Of a stretch of DNA of 64,000 bases, positions 1 to 8,574 are shown piece after piece (positions within the stretch are counted from its first letter, which is position 1; every line of letters begins with the position of its first letter). A model generated the notes under the pieces. The model was not told the origin of the DNA. It saw only the letters and a list, made by a program, of their open reading frames with translations, and ran no database searches. This stretch comes from Belnapia arida (GTDB lineage: Bacteria > Pseudomonadota > Alphaproteobacteria > Acetobacterales > Acetobacteraceae): NCBI RefSeq assembly GCF_016773205.1, contig NZ_JAETWB010000019.1:22725-86724 (forward strand), written 5' to 3'. The translations under genes and the position numbers were made by a program.

Positions 1-6
1 GCCCTG

Positions 7-357
7 ATGACCCAGCCCATCTACACCATGGTCCGCGTCGCCGACTGGCGCCTGGCCGAAGCGGCCGGCGCCTACCATGGCAGCGCGGACGACCGGCGCG
101 ACGGCTTCCTGCATTTCTCCAGCGCCGCGCAGCTCCGCGCCAGTGCGGCCAAGCATCGCGCCAGCGAGCGGGACCTGCTGCTGGTCGAGGCCGATCCCGC
201 GGCGCTGGGCGAGGCGCTCCGCTGGGAGCCGGCCGGCAGCCGCCCCGGCCTCTTCCCGCATCTCTACGGCGCCTTGCCGCTCTCAGCCGTGCGGACGGTG
301 ACGCCGCTGCCGCTCGGCGCGGACGGCACCCATGTCTTCCCCGCCGGGATTGACTGA
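7..357 (+). CDS. DUF952 family protein
   Basis: A 116-residue protein of the DUF952 family, whose members are small cytosolic proteins of unknown biochemical role. The family look is seen in the N-terminal IYTMV segment, the DGFLHFSSAAQL segment near residue 33 and the LFPHLYGALP segment near residue 80. Length is normal for the family. The ATG at 7 is the first in frame, but the window starts only six bases upstream, so a ribosome binding site cannot be judged. Its last 94 bases overlap the 3' end of the convergent EamA gene on the other strand. Family assignment is fairly sure; function is unknown. Confidence 0.8.
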   Translation: MTQPIYTMVRVADWRLAEAAGAYHGSADDRRDGFLHFSSAAQLRASAAKHRASERDLLLVEADPAALGEALRWEPAGSRPGLFPHLYGALPLSAVRTVTPLPLGADGTHVFPAGID

Positions 358-1211
358 ACCAGCCCGCGCCGCCGCGCCCGCTCGCTCATCAGGCAGGCGA
401 AGACGACGACCGCGCCGCCCGCCAGCATCGCCGCATCCGGCCAATGCCCCCAGATGGCGAGGTCGAGCCCGACCGAGACCGGCAGCGCCGCGAAGCCCCA
501 GGGCGCCAACCGCGAGGCGTCCGAATGCTGGAAGGCGGCCGCGGTGCAGACCACCGCCCCGCCCGCCAGCAACCCGTTCCCTAGCATCCGCGCCAGTTCC
601 ATCGGCGGCGGCGAGGACCAATCCAGCGCCGCCAGCGGCCCGAACAGCGCGAGCCCCAGCAGGCTCGGCCAGAGGATGACGCCGACCAGCCCGGGCTCCG
701 TCCGCAGCTTGCGGTTCAGCGTCTGGTTCATGGCGAAGGCGAAGGTCGCGGCCAGCAGCGCCAGGTAGCCGCCGAGCGGCGCATCGAGCCCGCCGAGCTT
801 CGGCGCCACCGCCAGCAGCACGCCGGCGAAGCCGAGCAGGCACCAGGCCCAGGCCGCGCGCGCCACCACCTCGCCCAGGATCAGCACCGACAGGCCGAGG
901 GTCAGCAGCGGCGCGGTGAAGAAGAACAGGTAGCCCTCCGCCAGCGGCACATGCCGAAAGCCGAGGAAGAAGCCGCCCGCCGAAACCATCATCGAGCAGG
1001 CCCGGAGTGCCTGCAGCCCGGGATGCCGCGTCGAGAGGGGTCCGCCGAAGCCCGGCCGGACCGTCCGCGCCAGCAGGAAGGCCGGCAGCAGCATGGCGTA
1101 GCGGAGGAAGAGCACCTCGCCGAGCCCGTAATGGCCGGAAAGCAGCTTGCTGTTCGCATCGTTGATGCTGAACAACACGACGCCGGCCAGCAGCAGCGCT
1201 GGTCCCTTCAC
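264..1211 (-). CDS. EamA/DMT-family transporter
   Basis: A 315-residue inner-membrane protein of the drug/metabolite transporter (EamA) superfamily, with about ten hydrophobic helices in two repeated halves. The N-terminus begins at once with a membrane helix (ALLLAGVVLFSIND), as usual for RhaT/YdcZ-like exporters. The frame is open upstream to 1394, but a GTG at 1211 has a well-placed GGAGG eight bases before it and gives a normal family length, so I start there. The substrate cannot be predicted. The 3' end overlaps the convergent DUF952 gene tail-to-tail by 94 bases, so the last 30 or so residues are coded opposite another gene. Confidence 0.85.
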   Translation of the reverse strand: MKGPALLLAGVVLFSINDANSKLLSGHYGLGEVLFLRYAMLLPAFLLARTVRPGFGGPLSTRHPGLQALRACSMMVSAGGFFLGFRHVPLAEGYLFFFTAPLLTLGLSVLILGEVVARAAWAWCLLGFAGVLLAVAPKLGGLDAPLGGYLALLAATFAFAMNQTLNRKLRTEPGLVGVILWPSLLGLALFGPLAALDWSSPPPMELARMLGNGLLAGGAVVCTAAAFQHSDASRLAPWGFAALPVSVGLDLAIWGHWPDAAMLAGGAVVVFACLMSERARRRGLVQSIPAGKTWVPSAPSGSGVTVRTAESGKAP

Positions 1212-1328
1212 TCGGCATTCCTCCCGGGCTTTCCCCGCAGAGGTTGTCGCGGGCGGCGCCCAGGGCGTCAACATCAGGGCGTCAACCGCGCTTCCCAACC
1301 TGCGCCGGGTCGGGCACACAGCGGCGCC

Positions 1329-2372
1329 ATGACCCCGCGCCTCGCCTCCCTCGCCACGCTCCTCCTTCGAAGCCTCGATGCCGAGACGGCGCATGGCCTA
1401 GCGCTAAAGGCCCTTTCCGCCGGCCTCGCCGGCCGGGCCGAAGCCGCGGCGGACCCAATCCTGGCGACCGAAGCACTCGGCCTCCGCTTCGCCAACCCGC
1501 TCGGCCTGGCGGCGGGCTTCGACAAGGATGCGGTGGCGGTCCTGCCGCTGATGCGCCTCGGCTTCGGCTTCGTCGAGGCCGGCACGGTCACCCCGCGGCC
1601 GCAGCCGGGCAATCCACGCCCGCGCCTCTTCCGGCTGACGGAGGATGCGGCCGTCATCAACCGCATGGGGTTCAACAATGGCGGGGTGGAGGCCTATCTC
1701 GCCCGCCTCCGTGCCCTGCCGCGACCGCTGCCGGCGGTCTTCGGCGCCAATATCGGGGTGAACAAGGAGGGCGCCGACCCGGCGCGGGACTATCCGGCGC
1801 TCTACCAGGCGCTCGTGGGCCTCGCCGACTACGTCACCGTCAACGTCTCCTCGCCCAATACCCCTGGCCTGCGCGACCTTCAGGGGGAGGAGCGCTTGGC
1901 ACAGATCCTCGCCGGCATCGCGGCCATCGATGGGCCGCCGGTGCTGGTGAAGATCGCCCCGGACCTTTCCGAGAACGCCCTGGGCCCGATCATCGAGACC
2001 TGCATCGCCCAGGGCGTCGCCGGCCTCATCGTCTCTAACACGACGATCGCGCGGCCGGAGAGCCTGCGCTCGCCGCATCGCGGGGAGGCGGGCGGCCTGT
2101 CCGGCGCGCCGCTGCGCGACCGGGCGACCGAGGTGCTGCGCCATTGCCACTGGATCGCCGGGGGACGGTTGACGCTGGTCGGCGTCGGCGGCATCGCCAG
2201 CGGCGCGGATGCGCTGGCGAAGATCAAGGCCGGCGCCAGCCTGGTGCAGCTCTACACCGCCTTCGCCTATGCCGGCCCGGCCCTTGTTTCGGCGATCCTC
2301 CGCGACCTCGCCGCGCTGCTGCGGCGGGACGGTTTCACCAGTGTCGCCGAAGCGGTCGGCACCGCGGCCTGA
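1329..2372 (+). CDS. pyrD: dihydroorotate dehydrogenase (quinone), class 2
   Basis: A 347-residue class 2 dihydroorotate dehydrogenase, the membrane-associated FMN enzyme that oxidises dihydroorotate to orotate with quinone as acceptor in pyrimidine synthesis. The N-terminal 50 residues form the short helical membrane-docking extension typical of class 2. GLAAGFDKDA (59-68), the RMGFNNGG motif near 112 and NVSSPNTPGLR (172-182), which carries the catalytic base serine at 175 (class 2 uses Ser, class 1 Cys), are all present. Near the C-terminus GVGGIASGADA binds FMN phosphate. The ATG at 1329 gives standard length; the same frame is open far upstream (to 951) but that part is antisense to the EamA gene. 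It is followed 12 bases later by a HAD phosphatase gene. Confidence 0.97.
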   Translation: MTPRLASLATLLLRSLDAETAHGLALKALSAGLAGRAEAAADPILATEALGLRFANPLGLAAGFDKDAVAVLPLMRLGFGFVEAGTVTPRPQPGNPRPRLFRLTEDAAVINRMGFNNGGVEAYLARLRALPRPLPAVFGANIGVNKEGADPARDYPALYQALVGLADYVTVNVSSPNTPGLRDLQGEERLAQILAGIAAIDGPPVLVKIAPDLSENALGPIIETCIAQGVAGLIVSNTTIARPESLRSPHRGEAGGLSGAPLRDRATEVLRHCHWIAGGRLTLVGVGGIASGADALAKIKAGASLVQLYTAFAYAGPALVSAILRDLAALLRRDGFTSVAEAVGTAA

Positions 2373-2384
2373 AGGAAGAGCGAG

Positions 2385-3245
2385 ATGGACATCCTCGACG
2401 GCATCGCCCCGCTGGCGGATCGCTATGACGGCTACGTCCTCGACCTCTGGGGCGTCGTGCACAACGGCAAGCGGCTCTATCCCGGCGTGGCGGAGGCGCT
2501 GGCCGAGTTGAAGAAGCGCGGCAAGCGCGTCGTCTTCCTGACCAATGCGCCGCGCCGCGCCTGGTTCGTCCAGGAGATGCTGGACCGGATGGATCTCGAC
2601 CGCGCGCTCTATGACGGCATCATGTCCTCGGGCGAGATCGCCTGGATGATGCTGAAGGAGCGGCGGCATCCCTTCTTCGCGCCGCTCGGCCGACGGGCCT
2701 TCCATATCGGGCCGGAGCGGGACCTCTCGGTGATCGAGGAGGGCGTCGCCGAGGTGGTGGACAGCGCGGCCGATGCCGACTTCCTGCTCAACACCGGCCC
2801 CGACCCGGAGCGCGGCTCGGGCGACCCGGCGCCCTATCGCCCGGCGCTCGAGGCCGCCGCCGCCCATCGCCTGCCGATGGTCTGCGTCAACCCGGACCGC
2901 TTCGTCATGGTGGGCGAGGACCGGCTGATCTGCGCGGGCGCGCTCGCCGATATCTACCTGGAGTTCGGCTGTCCGGTTTTCGAGGTCGGCAAGCCGGACC
3001 CTGCCGTCTACGACCCGGTGATGGAGCTGCTGGGCCTCGCCGACCGGCGCCGGGTGCTCGCCATCGGCGACACGCCGCATACCGACCTTGCCGGTGCCGC
3101 GGCCGCGGGGATGGACGCGCTCTGGGCGATGACCGGCCTCGCCGCCCACGCCCATGGCGATGACCCGGACCCGGAGCGGCTGCGTCAGGTAGCGCTGGCC
3201 GAGGGCGTCGACCCGATCGCCGCGATTCGCGCGCTGCGCTGGTAG
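2385..3245 (+). CDS. HAD-superfamily class IIA hydrolase (TIGR01459 type)
   Basis: A 286-residue haloacid-dehalogenase phosphatase of the class IIA (NagD-like) subfamily commonly annotated TIGR01459 in alphaproteobacteria. HAD motif I is LDLWGVVHNG (residues about 19-28), motif II is the threonine in VFLTNAPR, the conserved lysine is in VGKPDPAVYD, and motif III is AIGDTPHTDLAGA. A class IIA cap lies between motifs II and III. The natural substrate is unknown; relatives act on small phosphorylated metabolites. It starts 12 bases after pyrD on the same strand and is probably cotranscribed. Confidence 0.9.
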   Translation: MDILDGIAPLADRYDGYVLDLWGVVHNGKRLYPGVAEALAELKKRGKRVVFLTNAPRRAWFVQEMLDRMDLDRALYDGIMSSGEIAWMMLKERRHPFFAPLGRRAFHIGPERDLSVIEEGVAEVVDSAADADFLLNTGPDPERGSGDPAPYRPALEAAAAHRLPMVCVNPDRFVMVGEDRLICAGALADIYLEFGCPVFEVGKPDPAVYDPVMELLGLADRRRVLAIGDTPHTDLAGAAAAGMDALWAMTGLAAHAHGDDPDPERLRQVALAEGVDPIAAIRALRW

Positions 3246-3299
3246 CGCCGCGGTCATTCCGGCCTATGCTGCCCTAAGCAGGCAGCGGGAGGACAGGGA

Positions 3300-4883
3300 A
3301 TGATCCAGCGGCGCGGGCTCCTACAGGCATCGGCCCTCACCCTTGCGGCACCGCGCCTGGCCGGCGCGCAGTCTGGGCAGAAGCTGCTGCGCTTCGCCCC
3401 GCAGGCCGACCTCGCCATCCTCGACCCGATCACCACCACGGGCTTCGTCACCCGCAACCACGCCTTCCTCGTCTTCGACACCCTCTATGGCTGGGACGAG
3501 CAGTACCGGGCGCAGCCGCAGATGGTTGCGGGCCACACCATCGAGGATGATGGCCTGACCTGGACCATGACCCTGCGCGAGGGTCTGCGCTTCCATGACG
3601 GGGAGCCGGTGCGGGCGCGGGATGCCGTCGCCAGCGTGAAGCGCTGGGGGCTGCGCGACAGCTTCGGCCTCGCGGTGATGGCGGTGACCGAGGAGATCAC
3701 CGCCCCCTCCGACCGGGTGATCCGCTGGCGGCTGAAGCGGCCCTTCCCGCTGCTGCCGGATGCGCTCGGCAAGGTCGGCGCCAATGTCGCCTTCATCATG
3801 CCGGAGCGGCTGGCGAGCCAGGACGCGGCGTTGCCCATCTCGGAGATGGTCGGCAGCGGCCCCTTCCGCTTCGTGGCCAGCGAGCGCGTCCCCGGCTCGC
3901 GCGCGGTCTATGCGAAATTCGATGGCTACGTGCCGCGCCCCGACGGCACGCCGAGCCTGCTCGCCGGGCCGAAGATCGCCCATCTCGACCGGGTGGAGTG
4001 GCTGACCCTGCCAGATGCCACGACCGCCGCCGCCGCCCTTCGCCGGGGCGAGATCGACTGGTGGGAGCAGCCGACGACCGACCTGCTGCCGACGCTGCGG
4101 CGCGGCCGCGGCCTGAAGGTGGAGGTGCTGGACCCGACCGGGGCCATCGCCATGCTCCGCTTCAACCACCTGCATCCACCCTTCGACAATCCAGGCGTCC
4201 GCCGTGCCGTGCTCGGCGCCATCAGCCAGGAGGACGTGATGACCGCCGTTGCCGGCAATGACCGCTCGCTCTGGCGGGACGGCGTCGGCTTCTTCGCCCC
4301 GGGCTCCATCATGGCGAGCGACGAGGGAATGGCGGCGCTGACCGGCCCGCGCGACATCGCCGCCTCCCGCCGGGCGCTGGAGGCCGCCGGCTACAAGGGC
4401 GAGAAGGTGCTGCTGATGGCACCGACCGACTTCCCCGCCATCAACGCGATGAGCGAGGTGGTGGGCGACGTCTTCCGCAAGCTCGGCCTCAACCTCGACT
4501 ACGTGGCGATGGATTGGGGCAGCGCGCTGCGTCGCCAGGCCAACCGGGAGCTGCCGGACAAGGGCGGCTACAACGCCTTCTGCACCTACACGGCAGGGGT
4601 GAACCAGTTCAACCCGGCCGCCCACAACTTCATCCGCGGCAGCGGGCTGACCGCGACCTTCGGCTGGTCCACCAGTCCGCAGCTCGAGGAGATGCGGAAC
4701 CAGTGGCTGCAATCCACCGATGACGAGGCCCGCCGCCGCCTCGGCCGGGAGATGCAGCGCCAGGCCTTCCTCGACGTCCCCTATGTGCCGCTCGGCCAGT
4801 TCTACCAGCCGACCGCCTACCGCGAGGATGTCAGCGGCCTGCTGAAGGGGCTGCCGCTGTTCTGGAACGTCAGGCGGGGCTGA
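3300..4883 (+). CDS. family-5 (peptide/nickel type) solute-binding protein
   Basis: A 527-residue periplasmic receptor of the SBP_bac_5 (DppA/OppA-like) family. It has an N-terminal signal of twin-arginine-like form (MIQRRGLLQASALTLAAP, cleavage probably after AGA-Q). Family hallmarks follow: LDPITTTGFVT, VFDTLYGWDEQ, LTWTMTLREGLRFHDGEPV and, near residue 290, the LRFNHLHPPFDN segment. It normally feeds a Dpp/Opp ABC permease, but no permease or ATPase gene is adjacent. A close paralogue lies on the other strand at 19291-20859. The upstream ribosome site is GGGAGGACAGGGA just before the ATG. The ligand is not predictable. Confidence 0.9.
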   Translation: MIQRRGLLQASALTLAAPRLAGAQSGQKLLRFAPQADLAILDPITTTGFVTRNHAFLVFDTLYGWDEQYRAQPQMVAGHTIEDDGLTWTMTLREGLRFHDGEPVRARDAVASVKRWGLRDSFGLAVMAVTEEITAPSDRVIRWRLKRPFPLLPDALGKVGANVAFIMPERLASQDAALPISEMVGSGPFRFVASERVPGSRAVYAKFDGYVPRPDGTPSLLAGPKIAHLDRVEWLTLPDATTAAAALRRGEIDWWEQPTTDLLPTLRRGRGLKVEVLDPTGAIAMLRFNHLHPPFDNPGVRRAVLGAISQEDVMTAVAGNDRSLWRDGVGFFAPGSIMASDEGMAALTGPRDIAASRRALEAAGYKGEKVLLMAPTDFPAINAMSEVVGDVFRKLGLNLDYVAMDWGSALRRQANRELPDKGGYNAFCTYTAGVNQFNPAAHNFIRGSGLTATFGWSTSPQLEEMRNQWLQSTDDEARRRLGREMQRQAFLDVPYVPLGQFYQPTAYREDVSGLLKGLPLFWNVRRG

Positions 4884-4898
4884 GGCCGGGGGCGACGC

Positions 4899-6314
4899 CT
4901 ACCGGGCCGGCAGCACCTCGAAGGGCCTGGTGGCGAGGAAGCCCGCCCCCGCCCGTAGCACCAGCGCATCCGCCAGCCGCGGCCCTGCCAGTTGCAGCCC
5001 GACCGGCAACCCTGCCTCGGTTACGCCGCAGGGCACGGAGATGGCCGGCCCGTGCGAGAGGTCGAAGGGATAGGAGAATTCCGCCCAGACCAACCAGTCC
5101 CAGTCATGCTGCGGCCAGTGCGGCGGCCGCTGCATCCCGACCGGGAAGGCGGCGACCGAGGCGGCCGGCGTCGCCAGCAGGTCGAAGCCCGCCTCCTCGA
5201 ACCAGGCGTTGACCCGGCCGGCATAGGCGAAACGCCGGGTCTGCGCCGCATGCGCCTCGGCGAAGCTCAGGTGGCGATAGGCCTCGGTGCAGGCGACGAG
5301 GCCGGGGTCCATCTCGGCCGCGGCCTTGTCGTCGGCGGCGAGGAAGGGCCGCATGGCGCCTCCCCAGAGGTCGCGTTCCAACGCCGGGCCTTCAGGCCCC
5401 CAGGGCGGCGTCACCGCCTCGACGAGCGCGCCGCCCGCCTCCAGCGCGCGCACCGCCTCGGCCGTGAGGGCGGCGATCTCCGGATCGACCCGGGCATGGC
5501 CGAGATCCGGGCTCCAGGCGATGCGCAGCCCCCGCAACCCGCCCGGCGCCACCTCGGGCGGGAAGCGGTCGGGCAGCGTCGTGTGGTCGAGCGCATGCGG
5601 CCCGGCGATGACGGAGAACATCAGCGCCGCGTCCTCCACGCTGCGGGCGAGAGGCCCGGCATGGGAAAGCGCGCCGTTGTTCGGCACCGGCACATAGGGC
5701 ACCCGGCCATAGGTCGGCTTGAACCCGGCCACGCCGCAGAAATGTGCCGGCAGGCGAATGGAGCCGGCGCCGTCGGTGCCGAGATGCAGCGGCCCGCAGC
5801 CGGCGCCGGCCAGCGCCGCGGCGCCGGAGGAGGAGCCGCCGGCCGTCATCCCGTGCATCCAGGGGTTATGCGTCGCCCCGGTCAACGGGTTGTGGCTGAC
5901 GGCGGTCCAGCCCTGCTCGGTGCTGGTGGTCTTGCCGAGGATAATCGCGCCCGCCTCGCGCAGCCGTGCCACCAGCGGGGCATCGGCGGCGGCGGGGCTC
6001 GGGTCGGAGAGGCGGGAGCCGCGCCGGGTGGGCAGCCCCTTCACTGCCTGCACGTCCTTGATGGTGACGGGCACGCCATGCAGCGGCCCGAGCACGCCGC
6101 CGCGCATCACCGCCGCCTCGGCCTCGCGCGCCGCGGCGCGGGCGCCCTCGGCATCCAGCGCGACGAAGGCGTTGAGCGCGGGCTCCTTCGCCGCGATGCG
6201 GGCGAGCACCGCCTCGGTGATCTCGACCGGCGAGGCGCGCCGCTCGCGCACCATCGCCGCCATCGCCACCGCCGAGGCGGTCGCCAGGTCAGTCGTCGCC
6301 GTGTCCTGTGCCAT
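4899..6314 (-). CDS. amidase (amidase-signature family)
   Basis: A 471-residue amidase-signature enzyme that hydrolyses an amide bond through a Ser-cisSer-Lys triad. The lysine is K86 in VPVTIKDVQ, the glycine/serine-rich loop is at 159-164 (GGSSSG) and the nucleophilic serine is S185 in DGAGSIRLPA. There is no signal peptide, so it is cytosolic. The substrate is not defined by sequence; the family includes aryl- and aliphatic-amide hydrolases and GatA. It is not GatA here, as no gatB or gatC neighbours exist. Its ATG at 6314 lies inside the end of the PNPOx-like gene (26-base overlap), so the two are probably translated from one message. Confidence 0.92.
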   Translation of the reverse strand: MAQDTATTDLATASAVAMAAMVRERRASPVEITEAVLARIAAKEPALNAFVALDAEGARAAAREAEAAVMRGGVLGPLHGVPVTIKDVQAVKGLPTRRGSRLSDPSPAAADAPLVARLREAGAIILGKTTSTEQGWTAVSHNPLTGATHNPWMHGMTAGGSSSGAAALAGAGCGPLHLGTDGAGSIRLPAHFCGVAGFKPTYGRVPYVPVPNNGALSHAGPLARSVEDAALMFSVIAGPHALDHTTLPDRFPPEVAPGGLRGLRIAWSPDLGHARVDPEIAALTAEAVRALEAGGALVEAVTPPWGPEGPALERDLWGGAMRPFLAADDKAAAEMDPGLVACTEAYRHLSFAEAHAAQTRRFAYAGRVNAWFEEAGFDLLATPAASVAAFPVGMQRPPHWPQHDWDWLVWAEFSYPFDLSHGPAISVPCGVTEAGLPVGLQLAGPRLADALVLRAGAGFLATRPFEVLPAR

Positions 6315-7014
6315 AGGTCGTCCGGTAGCTCTCGCTCATGATCTCGTCGAGCCTACGACCGGGCGTGAAGCCTGCCAAACCGGGCGGGTAGGGGACGCCC
6401 TCCGGCATGCGGGGGCAGGGCTCGGCGGCGCCGATCACCTGGGTCACCGGGAAGCGGGCGGCGTAGATGGGCAGCGCATAGTCCTCCTCCTCGTCGCCGA
6501 CGCCCTTGGCGCGGATCTTCCCGCTCGCCTCCTCGATGGTCATGCCGATGACCATGGTCGCCTTCAGCTCCTGCGTGGTGCTGGGGCGCAGCTCGGCATT
6601 CCGGCCGGGGTAGAAGCGGTCGATCATGATGTCGAGCGCGCGCGACTTCTCGTCGAGGTCGTCCACGATATGCGCGGTGCCGAAACACATGGCCGACCGG
6701 TAGTCGACCGAGTGGTTGAAGCCGCAGCGGGCCAGCACCAGGCTGTCGAGATGCGTCACCGTCAGGCAGACCGGGATGCCCGGCTTCTGCGTGCGCAGCA
6801 TCCGGCTGGCCGAGGAGCCGTGCCAGTAGAGGTGGCTGCCCTCGCGCCAGAAGGCGGTCGGCGTGCAGTAGGGCTGGCCGTCGATGACATAGGCGATGTG
6901 GCAGAGCATCGCCGCGTCGAGGATGGCATGCACCGTCTCGTGGTCGTAGCGTCCGCGCTCATGCAGGCGCTTCACCCGGTTGCGGGGCGTGACGGGATAG
7001 GCGGTGTCGGGCAT
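6289..7014 (-). CDS. pyridoxamine 5'-phosphate oxidase-like FMN-binding protein
   Basis: A 241-residue protein of the split-barrel PNPOx-like superfamily, which binds FMN or related flavins. The family pattern is clear in AMLCHIAYVIDGQPYCTPTAFWREG (split here by position: residues about 35-60), followed by LYWHGSSASRMLR and VCLTVTHLDSLVLARC. The frame is open to 7104, but that upstream part crosses the regulatory region shared with the divergent MocR gene; the ATG at 7014 gives family length. Placement head-to-head with a MocR-type regulator is a recurrent arrangement and suggests a link with vitamin B6 metabolism (inference). The 3' end overlaps the amidase start. Confidence 0.88.
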   Translation of the reverse strand: MPDTAYPVTPRNRVKRLHERGRYDHETVHAILDAAMLCHIAYVIDGQPYCTPTAFWREGSHLYWHGSSASRMLRTQKPGIPVCLTVTHLDSLVLARCGFNHSVDYRSAMCFGTAHIVDDLDEKSRALDIMIDRFYPGRNAELRPSTTQELKATMVIGMTIEEASGKIRAKGVGDEEEDYALPIYAARFPVTQVIGAAEPCPRMPEGVPYPPGLAGFTPGRRLDEIMSESYRTTYGTGHGDD

Positions 7015-7057
7015 CGGTCTTCTCTCGCACGGGTCGATAGGTGCATATGACAGATCG

Positions 7058-7106
7058 GATTGGTCCCTCGTGAGGGCCAATCGAGCGTCCTGAGGCTGGT
7101 CCAATC
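7058..7106. promoter_or_regulatory. candidate MocR/PdxR operator: three related 9-base boxes
   Basis: Between the divergent PNPOx-like (start 7014) and MocR-type (start 7110) genes lie GATTGGTCC at 7058-7066, GGGCCAATC at 7074-7082 and GGTCCAATC at 7098-7106. The first two form an interrupted palindrome around CTCGTGA, and the third repeats the second in the same orientation two bases before the regulator start region. Autoregulatory repeats beside MocR genes are known for this family; the assignment to this regulator is inference. Confidence 0.6.
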
Positions 7107-7109
7107 GAC

Positions 7110-8522
7110 ATGGAAGCCGATCTGCTGCTGATCCCGATCGACCGCGCCGCCTCGGCGCCGGTGCTGCGCCAGGTCTATCTCGGCCTGCGCCGGGCGATCC
7201 TCTCCGGCGCCATCCCGGCCGGGGGCCGCCTGCCGCCGACGCGGGCGCTGGCGGCGCGGCTCGGCATCGCCCGCAACTCGGTCGTGGCGGCCTATGAGCA
7301 ACTGCTCGCCGAGGGCTTCATCGAGGGCCGGGTCGGCGCCGGCAGCTTCGTCTCCCGCGACCTGCCGGAGCCGCTGGACCTGCCGCCTCCGGCCATGCCG
7401 CCCCCGCCCCCCGTCGTGCCGCATGCCGGGCAATACGGCGCCGCCCCCTTCAACACCGGCCGCTGCACGCTGGACGACCGGACGCTCCAGGTCTGGCGTA
7501 GCCTGACCGCCCGGCGCCTGGCGCGGCCCGACCCGGCCCTGCTCGGCTATGCCGACCCGAGCGGCTCGGCCGCGCTGCGCGGCGCCATCGCCCGCTACCT
7601 CCGCGCCGCGCGCGCCGTGCGATGCGAGCCGGAGCAGGTGGTGGTGACGGCCGGCGCCCAGCAGGCGATCGACCTGGTGCTGCGCGTGCTGCTGCGTCCG
7701 GGCGATGCCGCCTGGTTCGAGGACCCCGGCTACCCGGCGGTCCGCGCGGCGCTGGCCGCCGCCGGAGCACGGATCGTGCCCGTGCCGGTCGATGCGCAGG
7801 GGATGGACGTGGCGGCCGGGATCGCCGCGGCACCCGAGGCGCGGCTCGCCTATGTCACGCCCTCCTCGCAGTACCCGCTCGGCGTCGTGCTCTCCATGGC
7901 GCGGCGGATGGAGCTGCTGGCCTGGGCCCACCGCGCCGGCGCCTGGCTGCTGGAGGACGACTACGACAGCGAATTCCGCTATGCCGGCCGCCCGCTGGCC
8001 TCGCTTCAGGGCATCGATGCCGCCGGGCGCGTGATCTATGTCGGCACCTTCAGCAAGGTGCTCTTCCCCGGGCTGCGGCTCGGCTACGCGGTGCTGCCGC
8101 CCGCCCTGCTGGAGGGCGTCCGCTCCACCCGGCTGCTGAGCGACTGGCACCCGGCCGCCCTGCAGGAAGGTGTCGTCACCGACTTCATCGAGGAGGGACA
8201 TTTCGCCCAGCACCTGCGGAGGATGCGCCAGCACTACCGCGGCACGCGGGACGCGCTGGTGGCGGCGCTGCGCGAGCACCTGGCCGGCACGCTGGAGGTG
8301 GAGGTGCCGGACCAGGGGATGAAGCTCCTCGCCCGCCTCCGCCCCGGCCTCGCCGATCAGGCGGTGGCCGAGGCGGCGGCACGGCGCGGCGTCATCGCCC
8401 GGCCGGTGAGCCCGATGTTCCTCGCGGCCCCGCCTCTCCAGGCGCTGATGCTTGGCTTTTCCGGGCATGAGCCGGGCAGCCTGCGCTGGGCGGCGCGGGA
8501 GTTGGCCCGCGCATTGGCGTAA
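7110..8522 (+). CDS. MocR/PdxR-type transcriptional regulator (GntR HTH fused to aminotransferase domain)
   Basis: A 470-residue chimeric regulator. Residues about 15-85 are a GntR winged helix (YLGLRRAILSGAIPAGGRLP, then LAARLGIARNSVVAAYEQL). Residues about 120-470 are a fold-type I aminotransferase domain that binds pyridoxal phosphate as effector. The PLP lysine is K316 in GTFSKVLFPGLRLGY; YDSEFRYAGRP precedes it. Such proteins regulate PLP synthesis or amino-acid metabolism genes. The ATG follows the third operator box by three bases and has no Shine-Dalgarno, so the message may be nearly leaderless. The obvious target is the divergent PNPOx-like gene, plus itself. Confidence 0.93.
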   Translation: MEADLLLIPIDRAASAPVLRQVYLGLRRAILSGAIPAGGRLPPTRALAARLGIARNSVVAAYEQLLAEGFIEGRVGAGSFVSRDLPEPLDLPPPAMPPPPPVVPHAGQYGAAPFNTGRCTLDDRTLQVWRSLTARRLARPDPALLGYADPSGSAALRGAIARYLRAARAVRCEPEQVVVTAGAQQAIDLVLRVLLRPGDAAWFEDPGYPAVRAALAAAGARIVPVPVDAQGMDVAAGIAAAPEARLAYVTPSSQYPLGVVLSMARRMELLAWAHRAGAWLLEDDYDSEFRYAGRPLASLQGIDAAGRVIYVGTFSKVLFPGLRLGYAVLPPALLEGVRSTRLLSDWHPAALQEGVVTDFIEEGHFAQHLRRMRQHYRGTRDALVAALREHLAGTLEVEVPDQGMKLLARLRPGLADQAVAEAAARRGVIARPVSPMFLAAPPLQALMLGFSGHEPGSLRWAARELARALA

Positions 8523-8574
8523 TTGTGCGTCCCTCGCCCTGGGCAGCGGCGGCGGCGGCGCCTAGAAGGGCCGG

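Noticed and set aside
1404..3257. 617-codon minus-strand frame over pyrD and the HAD gene
   Set aside because: Shadow frame; its translation lacks hydrophobic core patterns and shows no family.
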